This document shows, in pieces, positions 7,152-15,006 of a stretch of DNA of 32,275 nucleotides. The notes under the pieces were generated by a model. That model had not been told where the DNA came from. It saw only the letters and a program-made list of their open reading frames with translations, and searched no databases. Location of the stretch: the NCBI GenBank assembly GCA_021768705.1, contig JAETUG010000020.1, positions 1-32,275 on the forward strand. Direction: 5' to 3'. A program made the position numbers and the translations under genes. Each line of letters opens with the position of its first letter. The stretch's first letter is position 1. This DNA is from Bacillota bacterium (lineage in GTDB: Bacteria > Bacillota > Clostridia > Lachnospirales > Anaerotignaceae).

Positions 7152-8975
7152 ATGTGCGGAATCGTAGGATATATTGGTAACGATCAGGCCATTCCCGTAT
7201 TGCTGAACGGCCTGTCCAAACTGGAATACCGTGGATATGACTCTGCAGGTATTTCTGTATATGAAGATGGTATCCGTACCATCAAGGTAAAAGGCAGACT
7301 GGCAGGTCTGGCGGAAAAGCTGGAAAAGGAAGAGCAAAAATCTTCTCACATCGGCATCGGGCACACCCGTTGGGCGACCCATGGAGAACCCAGCGAAACA
7401 AACAGCCATCCCCACAACAGCCAGAATGGTAAAATTTCCGTGGTACACAATGGTATCATCGAAAACTATCTGGAATTGAAGGAAATGCTGAAAAAAGAAG
7501 GCTATGTCTTCAAATCTGAAACAGATACAGAAGTGGTAGCCCATTTGTATGAATATCTGTATGATGGCGATATGATCTCCACCACAAGAAAGCTGCTGGA
7601 AAAGATCCGTGGTGCATATGCTCTGGGGATTATGTGCAGCGACCACCCCGATACACTGGTGGCAGTGCGGAAGGGCAGCCCTCTGCTGGTAGGCCTGGGA
7701 AAAGGTGAAAACTATATCGCTTCTGATATCCCTGCTCTGCTGGAATACACCAGAGACTATTACCTGCTGGAGGAAAATGAGATCGCAGTGCTGAAAAATG
7801 ATAGTGTAAAGCTGTACACCATGGACGGCAGCGAGATCAAAAAAGAGATTTATCATGTAACATGGGATATCGATGCGGCGGAAAAAGGCGGCTATGACTA
7901 CTTCATGATGAAGGAGATCATGGAACAGCCGGAAGCCCTGAAAAAGACTATTCAGCCCCGTATGACAGAAACAGATATCAAGCTGAATGAAATTTCTTTG
8001 ACAGAAGAAGAAATCAAAAATTGCGGACGCATCCATATCGTAGCCTGCGGCAGTGCTATGCACGCCGGTATTGTGGGCAGATATGTGATTGAGGAAACAT
8101 GCCGTATCCCCGTTGAGGTGGATATCGCTTCCGAATTCAGATATAGAAACCCCATCCTGAACAAGGGTGATCTTTGTATCATTATCAGTCAGAGCGGTGA
8201 AACTGCTGATACACTGGCTGCCCTGAGAGAAGCAAAAAAACAGGGCGTTAAGGTTCTGGCTATCGTAAACGTGGTAGGCAGCTCCATCGCCAGAGAAAGT
8301 GACGATGTGATCTATACATGGGCCGGCCCCGAGATTGCCGTTGCCACAACAAAAGGCTACACCACACAGATGTCTGTGCTGTATCTGATCGCACTGTATT
8401 TCGCAAAGGTGCGGGGCACCATGACGGAAGAGGCTTACAAGGCAGCAGTGGAAGAACTGCGTGCTTTGCCGGAACATACAGCAGAAGTGCTGAAGGTGGA
8501 TGCAAAAATGGCAGAAATTGCAAAGCAGTATGCCCAGTGTGAAAATGCGTTCATCATCGGCCGTGGTTTGGACTATGCAGTAGCCATGGAATCTTCCCTG
8601 AAGCTGAAGGAAATCTCCTATATCCATAGCGAGGCTTACGCTGCAGGGGAACTGAAGCACGGTACGATTTCCCTGATCGAAGAAGGTACTTTGGTCGTTG
8701 CCATTGCGACCCAGGAAAGTCTGCTGGAAAAAACAGTCAGCAATGTGAAGGAAGTCAAAGCACGAGGGGCGAAGGTGCTTGCCATTGCGGCAGAAGGCTG
8801 TACTGCCATCGAAGATGTGGCAGACGAGGTGGTCTATTTGCCTAAGGTGAATAACCTGTTCACCAGTTCCTATAATGTGTTGCCCATGCAACTGTTTGCG
8901 TACTATATTGCAGTGGAACGAGGCTGCGATGTTGATAAACCCAGAAATCTGGCAAAATCCGTAACGGTTGAATAA
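7152..8975 (+). CDS. glmS: Glutamine-fructose-6-phosphate aminotransferase (isomerizing)
   Basis: A 607-aa enzyme that makes glucosamine-6-phosphate from fructose-6-phosphate and glutamine, the first step of UDP-GlcNAc and cell wall synthesis. MCGIVGYIG puts the N-terminal nucleophile at Cys2. The class II glutaminase domain covers about residues 1-235, with HTRWATHG and HNGIIENY. Two SIS sugar-isomerase domains follow; SQSGETADTLAALREAK is the phosphosugar loop of the first. The C-terminal tail PRNLAKSVTVE is the conserved catalytic end. GGAGGT 8 nt upstream fixes the start. Expression is controlled by the upstream glmS ribozyme. Length is normal. Confidence 0.97.
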   Translation: MCGIVGYIGNDQAIPVLLNGLSKLEYRGYDSAGISVYEDGIRTIKVKGRLAGLAEKLEKEEQKSSHIGIGHTRWATHGEPSETNSHPHNSQNGKISVVHNGIIENYLELKEMLKKEGYVFKSETDTEVVAHLYEYLYDGDMISTTRKLLEKIRGAYALGIMCSDHPDTLVAVRKGSPLLVGLGKGENYIASDIPALLEYTRDYYLLEENEIAVLKNDSVKLYTMDGSEIKKEIYHVTWDIDAAEKGGYDYFMMKEIMEQPEALKKTIQPRMTETDIKLNEISLTEEEIKNCGRIHIVACGSAMHAGIVGRYVIEETCRIPVEVDIASEFRYRNPILNKGDLCIIISQSGETADTLAALREAKKQGVKVLAIVNVVGSSIARESDDVIYTWAGPEIAVATTKGYTTQMSVLYLIALYFAKVRGTMTEEAYKAAVEELRALPEHTAEVLKVDAKMAEIAKQYAQCENAFIIGRGLDYAVAMESSLKLKEISYIHSEAYAAGELKHGTISLIEEGTLVVAIATQESLLEKTVSNVKEVKARGAKVLAIAAEGCTAIEDVADEVVYLPKVNNLFTSSYNVLPMQLFAYYIAVERGCDVDKPRNLAKSVTVE

Positions 8976-8990
8976 AATGAAGAAAATTGT

Positions 8991-9026
8991 GCCTTAAGCC
9001 GGTATGGCTTAAGGCGTTTTCTATTT
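8991..9026 (+). terminator. Terminator of glmS
   Basis: A 10-bp stem, GCCTTAAGCC (8991-9000) with GGCTTAAGGC (9006-9015), loop GGTAT, followed by a T-rich tract. Confidence 0.85.
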
Positions 9027-9112
9027 TCAAACAGGAACTTTTTTTCGGAGAGAAACATAACATAGGAGAAGTGGGGACAGGCAGAAATGCTTTGTTTACA
9101 GTGAATCATAAA

Positions 9113-9130
9113 AGTTAGTTGAAATGAACT
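9113..9130. promoter_or_regulatory. Putative metalloregulator operator upstream of feoA1
   Basis: AGTTAGTTGAAATGAACT matches the block's palindrome AGTTAGTTATAACTAACT at 14 of 18 positions and ends 7 bp before the -35 box of the feoA1 promoter. Confidence 0.5.
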
Positions 9131-9137
9131 CATTCCG

Positions 9138-9167
9138 TTGACAGGCAAGAGTTAGCCGTGATATACT
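9138..9167 (+). promoter_or_regulatory. Promoter of the feoA1-feoB1 operon
   Basis: TTGACA (9138-9143), an 18-bp spacer and TATACT (9162-9167) with an extended-10 TGA. The spacer holds GTTAGCCGTGATA, almost the same as GTTAGTCGTGATA in the feoA2 promoter, so the two promoters share ancestry or a binding site overlapping the -10. Confidence 0.85.
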
Positions 9168-9199
9168 CATTTCTAGTATTATTTTGTAGTTGAGAAAAT

Positions 9200-9219
9200 A
9201 GTTCAGCTTTGGCTGAACT
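9200..9219. promoter_or_regulatory. Inverted repeat in the feoA1 leader
   Basis: AGTTCAGC (9200-9207) and GCTGAACT (9212-9219) form a perfect 8-bp inverted repeat with a TTTG centre, about 32 bp after the -10 box. It may be a protein operator or an RNA hairpin just ahead of the feoA1 start. Its centre and spacing differ from the other palindromes in the block. Confidence 0.5.
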
Positions 9220-9241
9220 TGCTTAGAATAGAGGGATCAAT

Positions 9242-9475
9242 ATGACATTGAATGAACTTCCCATCGGGAAAGAAGCAGTCATTACAAAGGTTGGCGGCGA
9301 AGGGGCTTTGCGCTGCCGTCTTCTGGATATGGGCATCATCCCCAAAACAAAGGTGACGGTAACGAAGGTAGCTCCCATGGGCGATCCGATCGAACTGCGT
9401 TTGCGAGGATATACCCTGACGATCCGTATTGATGACGCAAAAAATATTGAAGTGAAAGTGGGGGAAGCAGAATGA
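9242..9475 (+). CDS. feoA: FeoA family protein, ferrous iron transport accessory
   Basis: A 77-aa cytoplasmic SH3-like protein: MTLNELPIGKEAVITKV, then LRCRLLDMGIIPKTKVTV, then APMGDPIELRLRGYTLTIRIDDAKNIEV, the complete FeoA fold signature. FeoA assists FeoB in Fe(II) uptake. It overlaps feoB1 by 4 bp (ATGA), which indicates translational coupling. Start supported by GAGGGATCAAT upstream and the family's usual N-terminus. The promoter region carries candidate iron-regulator sites. Confidence 0.94.
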   Translation: MTLNELPIGKEAVITKVGGEGALRCRLLDMGIIPKTKVTVTKVAPMGDPIELRLRGYTLTIRIDDAKNIEVKVGEAE

Positions 9476-11478
9476 TTTTTGCATTGGCAGGCAATCAGAA
9501 CTGTGGGAAAACGACTCTCTTCAATCAGCTGACAGGCTCCAATCAGCATGTAGGGAATTTCCCAGGCGTGACCGTAGACCAGAAAGTGGGGGAAGTGCGG
9601 GGGGAAAAGGATTGCTCCGTGGTGGATTTGCCCGGGATTTATTCCATCCGCCCCTATACCAGCGAGGAGATCGTGACTAGGGACTTTATTTTGAATGAAA
9701 AGCCCGACGGTATCATCAATATCGTGGATGCGACAAACATTGAAAGAAATCTGTACCTGACCCTGCAGCTCATCGAAATGCACATTCCTATGGTACTGGC
9801 GTTGAATATGATGGACGAAGTGCGCAGCAATGGCGGCACTATCAATATCAGCAAAATGAGCGAAGAACTGGGCATCCCTGTGGTTCCTATCAGTGCCGTA
9901 AAGAATGAAGGTATCGATGAACTGCTGCAGACAGCCCTTCGTGTGGCGAAAGAAAAGGAGTACCCTAAGGTATACGATTTCTGCCCTTCCGGTCCTGTCC
10001 ACCGCTGCATCCATTCCGTTTGTCATCAGATCGAAGACCATGCGGAACGGGCAGGTATTTCTACCCGCTTTGCAGCCACAAAGCTCATTGAGGACGACCC
10101 TTCCATTGCAGAAAAACTGGACTTGAGCCAGAATGAACTGGAATTGGTGGAGCACAGTATCATCCAGATGGAAGAGGAACATGCCATGGACAGAAACGCT
10201 GCTTTGGCGGATATGCGGTATGACTTTATCGAAAAGGTTTGCAGGACAACGGTCATCAAGCCCCAGGAAAGCAAGGAACATATCCGCAGCGTAAGGATCG
10301 ATAATGTGCTGACCAATCGATTTTGGGCGATTCCTATTTTCATCGGGGTCATGTTTTTGGTATTTTATCTGACCTTTAATGTATTTGGTGCATATCTGAG
10401 CGATTTGTTGGCAACAGGCATCGACGCAGTCACAGCTGTGGCGGATAAAGCCCTGACTGCTTATGGCATCAACCCTGTGGTACATAGTCTGCTGATCGAT
10501 GGTGTATTTGCCGGCGTGGGCAGTGTATTGAGCTTCCTGCCCATCATCGTGGTGCTGTTTTTCTTCCTTTCTATTCTGGAGGATACAGGATATATGGCGA
10601 GAATTGCCTTCGTTATGGACAAACTGCTGCGAAAGATTGGCCTTTCCGGCAGAAGTATTGTGCCTTTGCTGGTGGGTTTTGGCTGTACGGTTCCTGCGGT
10701 CATGGCAACGAGAACATTGTCCTCCGACAGGGACAGACGCATGACAATCATGCTGACGCCTTTTATGAGCTGTTCTGCCAAAATCCCCATTTATGCGGTG
10801 TTTGCGGCAGCCTTCTTCCCCGATTATGCGGCATTGGTGATGATCGGGCTGTATGCAGCAGGCATTATCGTGGGCATTATTGTGGCGTTGCTCATCGGGA
10901 AAACAGTATTCCGTGGGAAACCTGTTCCCTTCGTTATGGAACTGCCCAACTATCGTTTCCCCTCTGCAAAAAGCGTGTTGCTCCTGATGTGGGATAAGGC
11001 AAAGGATTTCCTGCAGAGAGCCTTTACCGTTATTTTCGTGGCAACGGTCATCATTTGGTTCTTGCAGAGCTTCGACAGTCGTTTGAATGTGGTGACAGAT
11101 AGTGCTGACAGCCTGCTGGCGATGCTGGGCCATTGGCTGGCACCTATTTTTGCTCCGCTGGGCTTTGATGACTGGCGCATCCCCACGGCTTTGATCACAG
11201 GTTTTTCCGCTAAGGAAGCGGTTGTCAGCACACTGGGAGTTTTGACGGGTACTTCCATGGAAACATTGGGGCCTGCCCTGAGCGGTTTGTTTACGCCTAT
11301 TTCCGCCATCAGCTTTCTGGTGTTCACACTGCTGTATACCCCTTGTATGGCGGCAATGGCAGCAGTAAAAAGAGAATTGGGCAGCAATGCATTAGGATTG
11401 GGCGTTGCAGCGTTGCAATGCGTAGTAGCGTGGATTGTTGCTTTTGTTGTATATCAGGGATTGAGCCTGATTTTTTAA
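9472..11478 (+). CDS. feoB: Ferrous iron transporter FeoB, copy 1
   Basis: A 668-aa inner-membrane Fe(II) transporter with an N-terminal G domain. G1 is GNQNCGKTT (residues 7-15), the switch region is VGNFPGVTVDQK, G3 is DLPG (52-55) and G4 is NMMD (112-115). A cytoplasmic helical domain follows, ending near DNVLTNRFWAIPIFIG, where the membrane part starts with paired gate repeats. These hold GCTVPAVMATRT and PFMSCSAKIPIYAVF, whose Cys is conserved in FeoB. Length is typical of Firmicutes FeoB. A 44-aa Cys-rich microprotein starts 12 bp after its stop. Confidence 0.95.
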   Translation: MIFALAGNQNCGKTTLFNQLTGSNQHVGNFPGVTVDQKVGEVRGEKDCSVVDLPGIYSIRPYTSEEIVTRDFILNEKPDGIINIVDATNIERNLYLTLQLIEMHIPMVLALNMMDEVRSNGGTINISKMSEELGIPVVPISAVKNEGIDELLQTALRVAKEKEYPKVYDFCPSGPVHRCIHSVCHQIEDHAERAGISTRFAATKLIEDDPSIAEKLDLSQNELELVEHSIIQMEEEHAMDRNAALADMRYDFIEKVCRTTVIKPQESKEHIRSVRIDNVLTNRFWAIPIFIGVMFLVFYLTFNVFGAYLSDLLATGIDAVTAVADKALTAYGINPVVHSLLIDGVFAGVGSVLSFLPIIVVLFFFLSILEDTGYMARIAFVMDKLLRKIGLSGRSIVPLLVGFGCTVPAVMATRTLSSDRDRRMTIMLTPFMSCSAKIPIYAVFAAAFFPDYAALVMIGLYAAGIIVGIIVALLIGKTVFRGKPVPFVMELPNYRFPSAKSVLLLMWDKAKDFLQRAFTVIFVATVIIWFLQSFDSRLNVVTDSADSLLAMLGHWLAPIFAPLGFDDWRIPTALITGFSAKEAVVSTLGVLTGTSMETLGPALSGLFTPISAISFLVFTLLYTPCMAAMAAVKRELGSNALGLGVAALQCVVAWIVAFVVYQGLSLIF

Positions 11479-11490
11479 AGAGGTGAGGAT

Positions 11491-11625
11491 ATGGGTATTT
11501 TTGATTATCTCATCTTAGGGGCGATTTTGGTGGCGTTGATTTTTGCGATTCGCTTTCTAAAAAAGAATGGTACTGGCTGCGGTGGCTGCAGCGGTGATTG
11601 CAGTAACTGCAGTAAAAAAAGATGA
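11491..11625 (+). CDS. FeoB-associated Cys-rich membrane microprotein 1
   Basis: A 44-aa protein: one N-terminal membrane segment (FDYLILGAILVALIFAIRF, residues 4-22), then a short basic, Cys-rich tail with Cys at 30, 33, 37 and 40 (GCGGCSGDCSNC). This matches the FeoB-associated Cys-rich membrane family, thought to assist FeoB, perhaps by handling iron at the cytoplasmic face. AGAGGTGAGGAT precedes the ATG. It lies 12 bp after feoB1, the same gap as for the second set. Confidence 0.88.
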   Translation: MGIFDYLILGAILVALIFAIRFLKKNGTGCGGCSGDCSNCSKKR

Positions 11626-11634
11626 ATAAAATTT

Positions 11635-11665
11635 GGCTCTGGAAGTTTTCCGGAGCTATTTTTTT
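11635..11665 (+). terminator. Terminator of the first feo operon
   Basis: GCTCTGGA (11636-11643) pairs with TCCGGAGC (11649-11656), including one G-T pair, followed by a T tract. It separates the two feo operons. Confidence 0.8.
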
Positions 11666-11698
11666 GAAAAAAAGGAAGAATGATTTTGGAAAAAGGGA

Positions 11699-11727
11699 TT
11701 GACAAAGAAAGTTAGTCGTGATAAACT
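11699..11727 (+). promoter_or_regulatory. Promoter of feoA2
   Basis: TTGACA (11699-11704), a 17-bp spacer and TAAACT (11722-11727) with an extended-10 TGA. The sequence 11710-11727 (AGTTAGTCGTGATAAACT) matches the block's palindrome at 13 of 18 positions, so the promoter may itself be an operator. Confidence 0.82.
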
Positions 11728-11735
11728 TCTAAATA

Positions 11736-11753
11736 AATTAGCTATAGCTAATT
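11736..11753. promoter_or_regulatory. Perfect palindromic operator downstream of the feoA2 promoter
   Basis: AATTAGCTATAGCTAATT is a perfect 18-bp palindrome starting 9 bp after the -10 box, about where transcription begins. It matches AGTTAGTTATAACTAACT at 14 of 18 positions. Position and symmetry fit a dimeric repressor such as an iron-sensing DtxR-family protein (inference). Confidence 0.7.
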
Positions 11754-11778
11754 ATATGAAAGAAAGTGAGAGGATACT

Positions 11779-11991
11779 ATGAACCTGATGGCTGCAAAAG
11801 AAGGAGAAGAATATATCATCAAGGAAATTGTGACAGATGATGAAGAAATGGATGGGTTTCTTTTTTCTCTGGGCTGCTATAGTGGTGAACCCATTACGGT
11901 GATCTCTCATCTGAAGGGCGGCTGCGTCGTTTCCATCAAGGATGGCAGATATACCATCGACAATCTTTTGGCAGAAGCGATTATTGTATAA
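11779..11991 (+). CDS. FeoA family protein, divergent copy 2
   Basis: A 70-aa FeoA-like protein, shorter and more divergent than copy 1: MNLMAAKEGEEYIIKEIV, a central LGCYSGEPITVISHLKGGCVVSIKDGRYTIDNLLAEAIIV. The SH3-like pattern (GEPITVIS, VVSIKDGRYTI) is kept. The basic positively charged loop of copy 1 is replaced by an acidic stretch (TDDEEMDG). It precedes feoB2 by 116 bp, so unlike copy 1 it is not translationally coupled. Shine-Dalgarno GAGAGG. Confidence 0.85.
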   Translation: MNLMAAKEGEEYIIKEIVTDDEEMDGFLFSLGCYSGEPITVISHLKGGCVVSIKDGRYTIDNLLAEAIIV

Positions 11992-12011
11992 GTGGTGAAT
12001 GATTTCACCAC
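11992..12011 (+). terminator. Hairpin after feoA2, possible attenuator
   Basis: GTGGTGAA (11992-11999) pairs perfectly with TTCACCAC (12004-12011), starting directly after the feoA2 stop. The T tract after it is weak (ATATATTTTG), so it may partly terminate transcription or stabilise the feoA2 mRNA 3' end. Confidence 0.5.
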
Positions 12012-12027
12012 ATATATTTTGCTCTTC

Positions 12028-12045
12028 GGTTAGTTAAAACTAACT
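12028..12045. promoter_or_regulatory. Putative metalloregulator operator upstream of feoB2
   Basis: GGTTAGTTAAAACTAACT matches the AGTTAGTTATAACTAACT palindrome at 16 of 18 positions. It sits in the feoA2-feoB2 gap. I see no clear -35/-10 pair next to it, so whether it controls a separate feoB2 promoter is open. Confidence 0.6.
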
Positions 12046-12107
12046 GATATTTGGCAAAAATCATACGAAGTCAAACGAAGAACGATTATTTTTAGGAGGA
12101 ATTCAAA

Positions 12108-14117
12108 ATGAGAATTGCTTTGACAGGGAACCCGAACAGCGGAAAAACCACCATGTACAACGCGCTGACAGGCAGAAATGAGCGAGTTGGCAACTGGGCA
12201 GGCGTTACAGTAGACAAAAAAGAAAGCCTGATCAAAAAGAATTTTTATGAAGGGGAAGAGTTGATTGCAGTGGATCTGCCCGGTGCCTATTCCATGTCTC
12301 CTTTTACATCAGAGGAAAGCATCACCAGCAGCTATGTGAGAAATGAAAATCCTGATGTCATCATCAATATCGTAGATGCAACAAACTTAAGCCGTTCTCT
12401 GTTCTTTACCACACAGCTTTTGGAATTGGGTATTCCTGTGGTAGTGGCGCTGAACAAGAGTGATGTGAACGCAAAGAAAGATACACAGATCGATACGGAA
12501 CTGCTGTCCGCAAAGCTGGGCTGCCCGGTCATTCAGACGGTTTCCACAATCGTCAACGATAAAGGCTTGGTTCAGGTGGTGAAAACCGCAGCATCTTTGA
12601 AAGGAAAAGAACAGAAAGCACCTTATGATGAGGGAAATATCGACCTGACAAACAAGGAAGCGGTAGAAGCTGCCGACAGAAGCCGTTTTGCCTTTGTAAA
12701 TGGCATTGTAAAAGACGTTGAAACAAGAAAAGTGCTGACAAAGGAAAAGAATAGTCAGGATAAGCTGGACGGCATCCTGACGAACAGATGGCTGGGTATT
12801 CCCATTTTTGCAGTCGTTATGTTTCTGGTATTCCATATTTCTCAGTCCTCTTTGGGCCCTATGATTGCAGATGTCCTGGTAGGGTGGATTGAAAGTTTCC
12901 AGGAATTTGTGGCAGGCTTGGTGGAAAATGCTTCTCCTTTCATGCAGGCTTTGCTGGTGGATGGTATCATCGGCGGCGTAGGTGCTGTTGTTGGGTTCCT
13001 GCCTTTGGTCATGGTGATGTATTTCCTGATTGCGCTGTTGGAGGATTGCGGTTACATGGCACGCGTTGGCGTGGTTCTGGACCCTATCTTCAAGAAAGTT
13101 GGTCTGTCCGGGAAATCTGTGATTCCCTTCGTCATCGGTACAGGCTGTGCCATCCCCGGTGTGATGGCTTCCAGAACCATACGAAACGAAAGAGAACGCA
13201 GAGTAACGGCAATGCTGACACCCTTTATGCCTTGTGGGGCAAAGCTGCCAGTCATCGCTTTGTTTGCAGGGGTATTTTTCGCAGATGCTTCCTGGGTAGG
13301 TACCCTGATGTATTTTGTAGGTATCCTGCTGATCTTCTTTGGCGCACTGCTGGTAAATAAGATTGCAGGACACAAGGTAAGAAAATCCTTCTTCATTATG
13401 GAACTGCCCGAATATAAAGTGCCTAGCCTGAAGAGAGCCTTCCTGTCCATGTGCTCCCGTGGGAAAGCTTATATCATCAAAGCCGGCACTATCATTCTGG
13501 TATGCAACACAGTCGTACAGATCATGCAGACTTTCAACTGGCAGCTGCAGGTGGTGGAAGAAGGCATGGCGCACACCTCCATTTTAGCGACCATCGCTTC
13601 TCCCTTTGCTATCTTGATGATCCCTTTGGGCTTTGGTGTATGGCAGTTGGCAGCAGCATCTATCACTGGTTTTATCGCAAAAGAAAACGTAGTTGGCACA
13701 CTGGCGGTTGTGTATGGCATCTCTAACTTTATTGATACAGAAGAGCTGGCTCTGATGGGGGGTGCCGGAGAAGTTGCAGCAGTGATGGGTCTGACAAAGG
13801 CGGCGGCACTGGCGTATCTGATGTTCAATTTGTATACACCTCCTTGCTTTGCAGCCATGGGTGCCATGAATGCAGAGATCAAAGATAAGAAATGGCTGGC
13901 AGGCGGCATCGCCTTGCAGTTCGCAACGGGCTTTACCGTAGCATTCTTTGTATACCAGATCGGCACACTGTTGACAGAAGGTGCACTGGGTACAGGTTTC
14001 ATTCCCGGCTTGGTCGCAGTGGCAGGGATCGTGGCAGTCATTGTTGGTTTGATTCGAAAAGCGAACAGAAACATCGCAGCGGAATATGGTTTGCATGGCA
14101 CAGCAAAAAGCGTATAA
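12108..14117 (+). CDS. feoB: Ferrous iron transporter FeoB, copy 2
   Basis: A 669-aa second FeoB. G1 is GNPNSGKTT (residues 7-15), the switch is VGNWAGVTVDKK, G3 is DLPG (56-59) and G4 is NKSD (116-119). The membrane part begins near NRWLGIPIF, with gate motifs GCAIPGVMASRT and PFMPCGAKLPVIALF, so the conserved Cys is present. Compared with copy 1 the cytoplasmic helical linker is shorter, and the C-terminus carries an extra membrane segment (FIPGLVAVAGIVAVIVGLI) and basic tail. The two are clearly distinct lineages and not a recent duplication. AGGAGG precedes the ATG. A 54-aa Cys-rich microprotein starts 12 bp downstream. Confidence 0.95.
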   Translation: MRIALTGNPNSGKTTMYNALTGRNERVGNWAGVTVDKKESLIKKNFYEGEELIAVDLPGAYSMSPFTSEESITSSYVRNENPDVIINIVDATNLSRSLFFTTQLLELGIPVVVALNKSDVNAKKDTQIDTELLSAKLGCPVIQTVSTIVNDKGLVQVVKTAASLKGKEQKAPYDEGNIDLTNKEAVEAADRSRFAFVNGIVKDVETRKVLTKEKNSQDKLDGILTNRWLGIPIFAVVMFLVFHISQSSLGPMIADVLVGWIESFQEFVAGLVENASPFMQALLVDGIIGGVGAVVGFLPLVMVMYFLIALLEDCGYMARVGVVLDPIFKKVGLSGKSVIPFVIGTGCAIPGVMASRTIRNERERRVTAMLTPFMPCGAKLPVIALFAGVFFADASWVGTLMYFVGILLIFFGALLVNKIAGHKVRKSFFIMELPEYKVPSLKRAFLSMCSRGKAYIIKAGTIILVCNTVVQIMQTFNWQLQVVEEGMAHTSILATIASPFAILMIPLGFGVWQLAAASITGFIAKENVVGTLAVVYGISNFIDTEELALMGGAGEVAAVMGLTKAAALAYLMFNLYTPPCFAAMGAMNAEIKDKKWLAGGIALQFATGFTVAFFVYQIGTLLTEGALGTGFIPGLVAVAGIVAVIVGLIRKANRNIAAEYGLHGTAKSV

Positions 14118-14129
14118 GGAGTCTTTCGC

Positions 14130-14294
14130 ATGACAAATTTTATCATTGCAGCAGTTGTTCTGATTTTGGTAGGAGCAGCGGTGCTGTATATTAGAAAAGA
14201 GAAAAAACACGGTGCGGTCTGCATCGGCTGCCCTTCCTCCTGCAGTTGTGGGAAAAAACAGGGCGGCGGATGCGGCTGTCATGACAAAGAATAA
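14130..14294 (+). CDS. FeoB-associated Cys-rich membrane microprotein 2
   Basis: A 54-aa protein: membrane helix FIIAAVVLILVGAAVLYI (residues 4-21), then basic RKEKKH, then a tail with six Cys at 31, 34, 38, 40, 48 and 50, and His51. It has two more Cys than the microprotein of the first feo operon. The context (12 bp after feoB2) and layout match the FeoB-associated Cys-rich family. AAGGAG is about 12 nt before the ATG. Confidence 0.87.
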   Translation: MTNFIIAAVVLILVGAAVLYIRKEKKHGAVCIGCPSSCSCGKKQGGGCGCHDKE

Positions 14295-14307
14295 AGTAAT
14301 CATGGAA

Positions 14308-14338
14308 AGTCGTTCTTAGAAATAGGAACGGCTTTTTT
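14308..14338 (+). terminator. Terminator of the second feo operon
   Basis: AGTCGTTC (14308-14315) pairs with GAACGGCT (14326-14333), with one G-T pair, followed by six T. Confidence 0.82.
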
Positions 14339-14396
14339 GTGCTCCGCAGATTTTGGAGAAAAGTAAGGGGGAGATATCTTTTAAAAACGCACCCAT

Positions 14397-14429
14397 ACGA
14401 AAAAACCGAGCCTTTTTCAGACTCGGTTT
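14397..14429 (-). terminator. Terminator of the DUF2325-DUF3793 operon
   Basis: AAACCGAG (14403-14410) pairs with CTCGGTTT (14422-14429). Read on the minus strand the stem is followed by a T run (the A run at 14397-14405), as expected for the end of the minus-strand operon, about 100 bp past the DUF3793 stop. It may also act as a back-up on the plus strand. Confidence 0.75.
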
Positions 14430-14529
14430 CTTCTTTAGAGAGATAATAGAGGATAATTTTGAATTTGTAAAGAGTTTTGTAGAGGAGTTATATTAGAAAA
14501 CACCTGATTTCAGATGCTCTCTATCGATT

Positions 14530-14967
14530 TTAATAGGCTGCGAAGCCTTTTTCCCGAATAAAAGCGAAAACGTCTTCTGGGGGATAGCCAAAGAAGAAGC
14601 CGATCTCGTGGGGAAAATCATTCCCTTCCAAGATATGCTGCCGCAGAGTGCAGAGACAAGCGTCAAAGGATGCTTCTTCTCCCACCTCTGTGGGATAACC
14701 CTCCTGAATGAGAAAGGCTTTCACGGCAGGCTGTCTCAGATATTGCAGGAGCATATCCTTGCGATAGATGAGCAGGTATACTCGCTGCTGGCGGCTGTAA
14801 AGATATTCTACAGAGACGCCAAGGGGGGACAGTTCTTTTCTGTATGTTTCGATTTCCTTCCGATAGTCTGTCAGACGACAGATGGGGAAGGAAAAGAGAT
14901 TTGCCTGTTTTCTGCCTAAAAGGGCAGGGGAGGCATAGTAAAGCATTTTTTCTTCAAAATCGGACAT
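14530..14967 (-). CDS. DUF3793 family protein, iron-regulon associated
   Basis: A 145-aa soluble protein. Recognised features are the N-terminal YYASPALLGRKQANLFSF, a central strand pattern VSVEYLYSRQQRVYLLIYRKDML, and a C-terminal FPHEIGFFFGYPPEDVFAFI near residues 120-140. Together these match DUF3793, a Clostridia family without known function. No signal peptide or membrane segment is seen. Shine-Dalgarno AGGAGG lies upstream of the ATG on the minus strand. It lies 39 bp after DUF2325 on the same strand, and the gap holds a copy of the iron-block palindrome. The context suggests a role in iron or heme homeostasis (inference). Confidence 0.82.
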   Translation of the reverse strand: MSDFEEKMLYYASPALLGRKQANLFSFPICRLTDYRKEIETYRKELSPLGVSVEYLYSRQQRVYLLIYRKDMLLQYLRQPAVKAFLIQEGYPTEVGEEASFDACLCTLRQHILEGNDFPHEIGFFFGYPPEDVFAFIREKGFAAY

Positions 14968-14980
14968 AAATACCTCCTTT

Positions 14981-14998
14981 GGTTAGTTGCAAATAACT
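14981..14998. promoter_or_regulatory. Putative metalloregulator operator upstream of DUF3793
   Basis: GGTTAGTTGCAAATAACT matches the palindrome consensus of this block at 14 of 18 positions. It lies between the DUF2325 stop and the DUF3793 Shine-Dalgarno, so it could give DUF3793 its own control. I see no clear promoter boxes here. Confidence 0.45.
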
Positions 14999-15006
14999 TA
15001 ATGCCA

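Noticed and set aside
7023-8891. Long minus-strand open frame opposite glmS
   Set aside because: Antisense shadow; it would run into the ribozyme, and the composition is not protein-like.
9223-11133. Long minus-strand open frame opposite feoA1-feoB1
   Set aside because: Antisense shadow arising from the codon use of feoB1; no ribosome site or family features.
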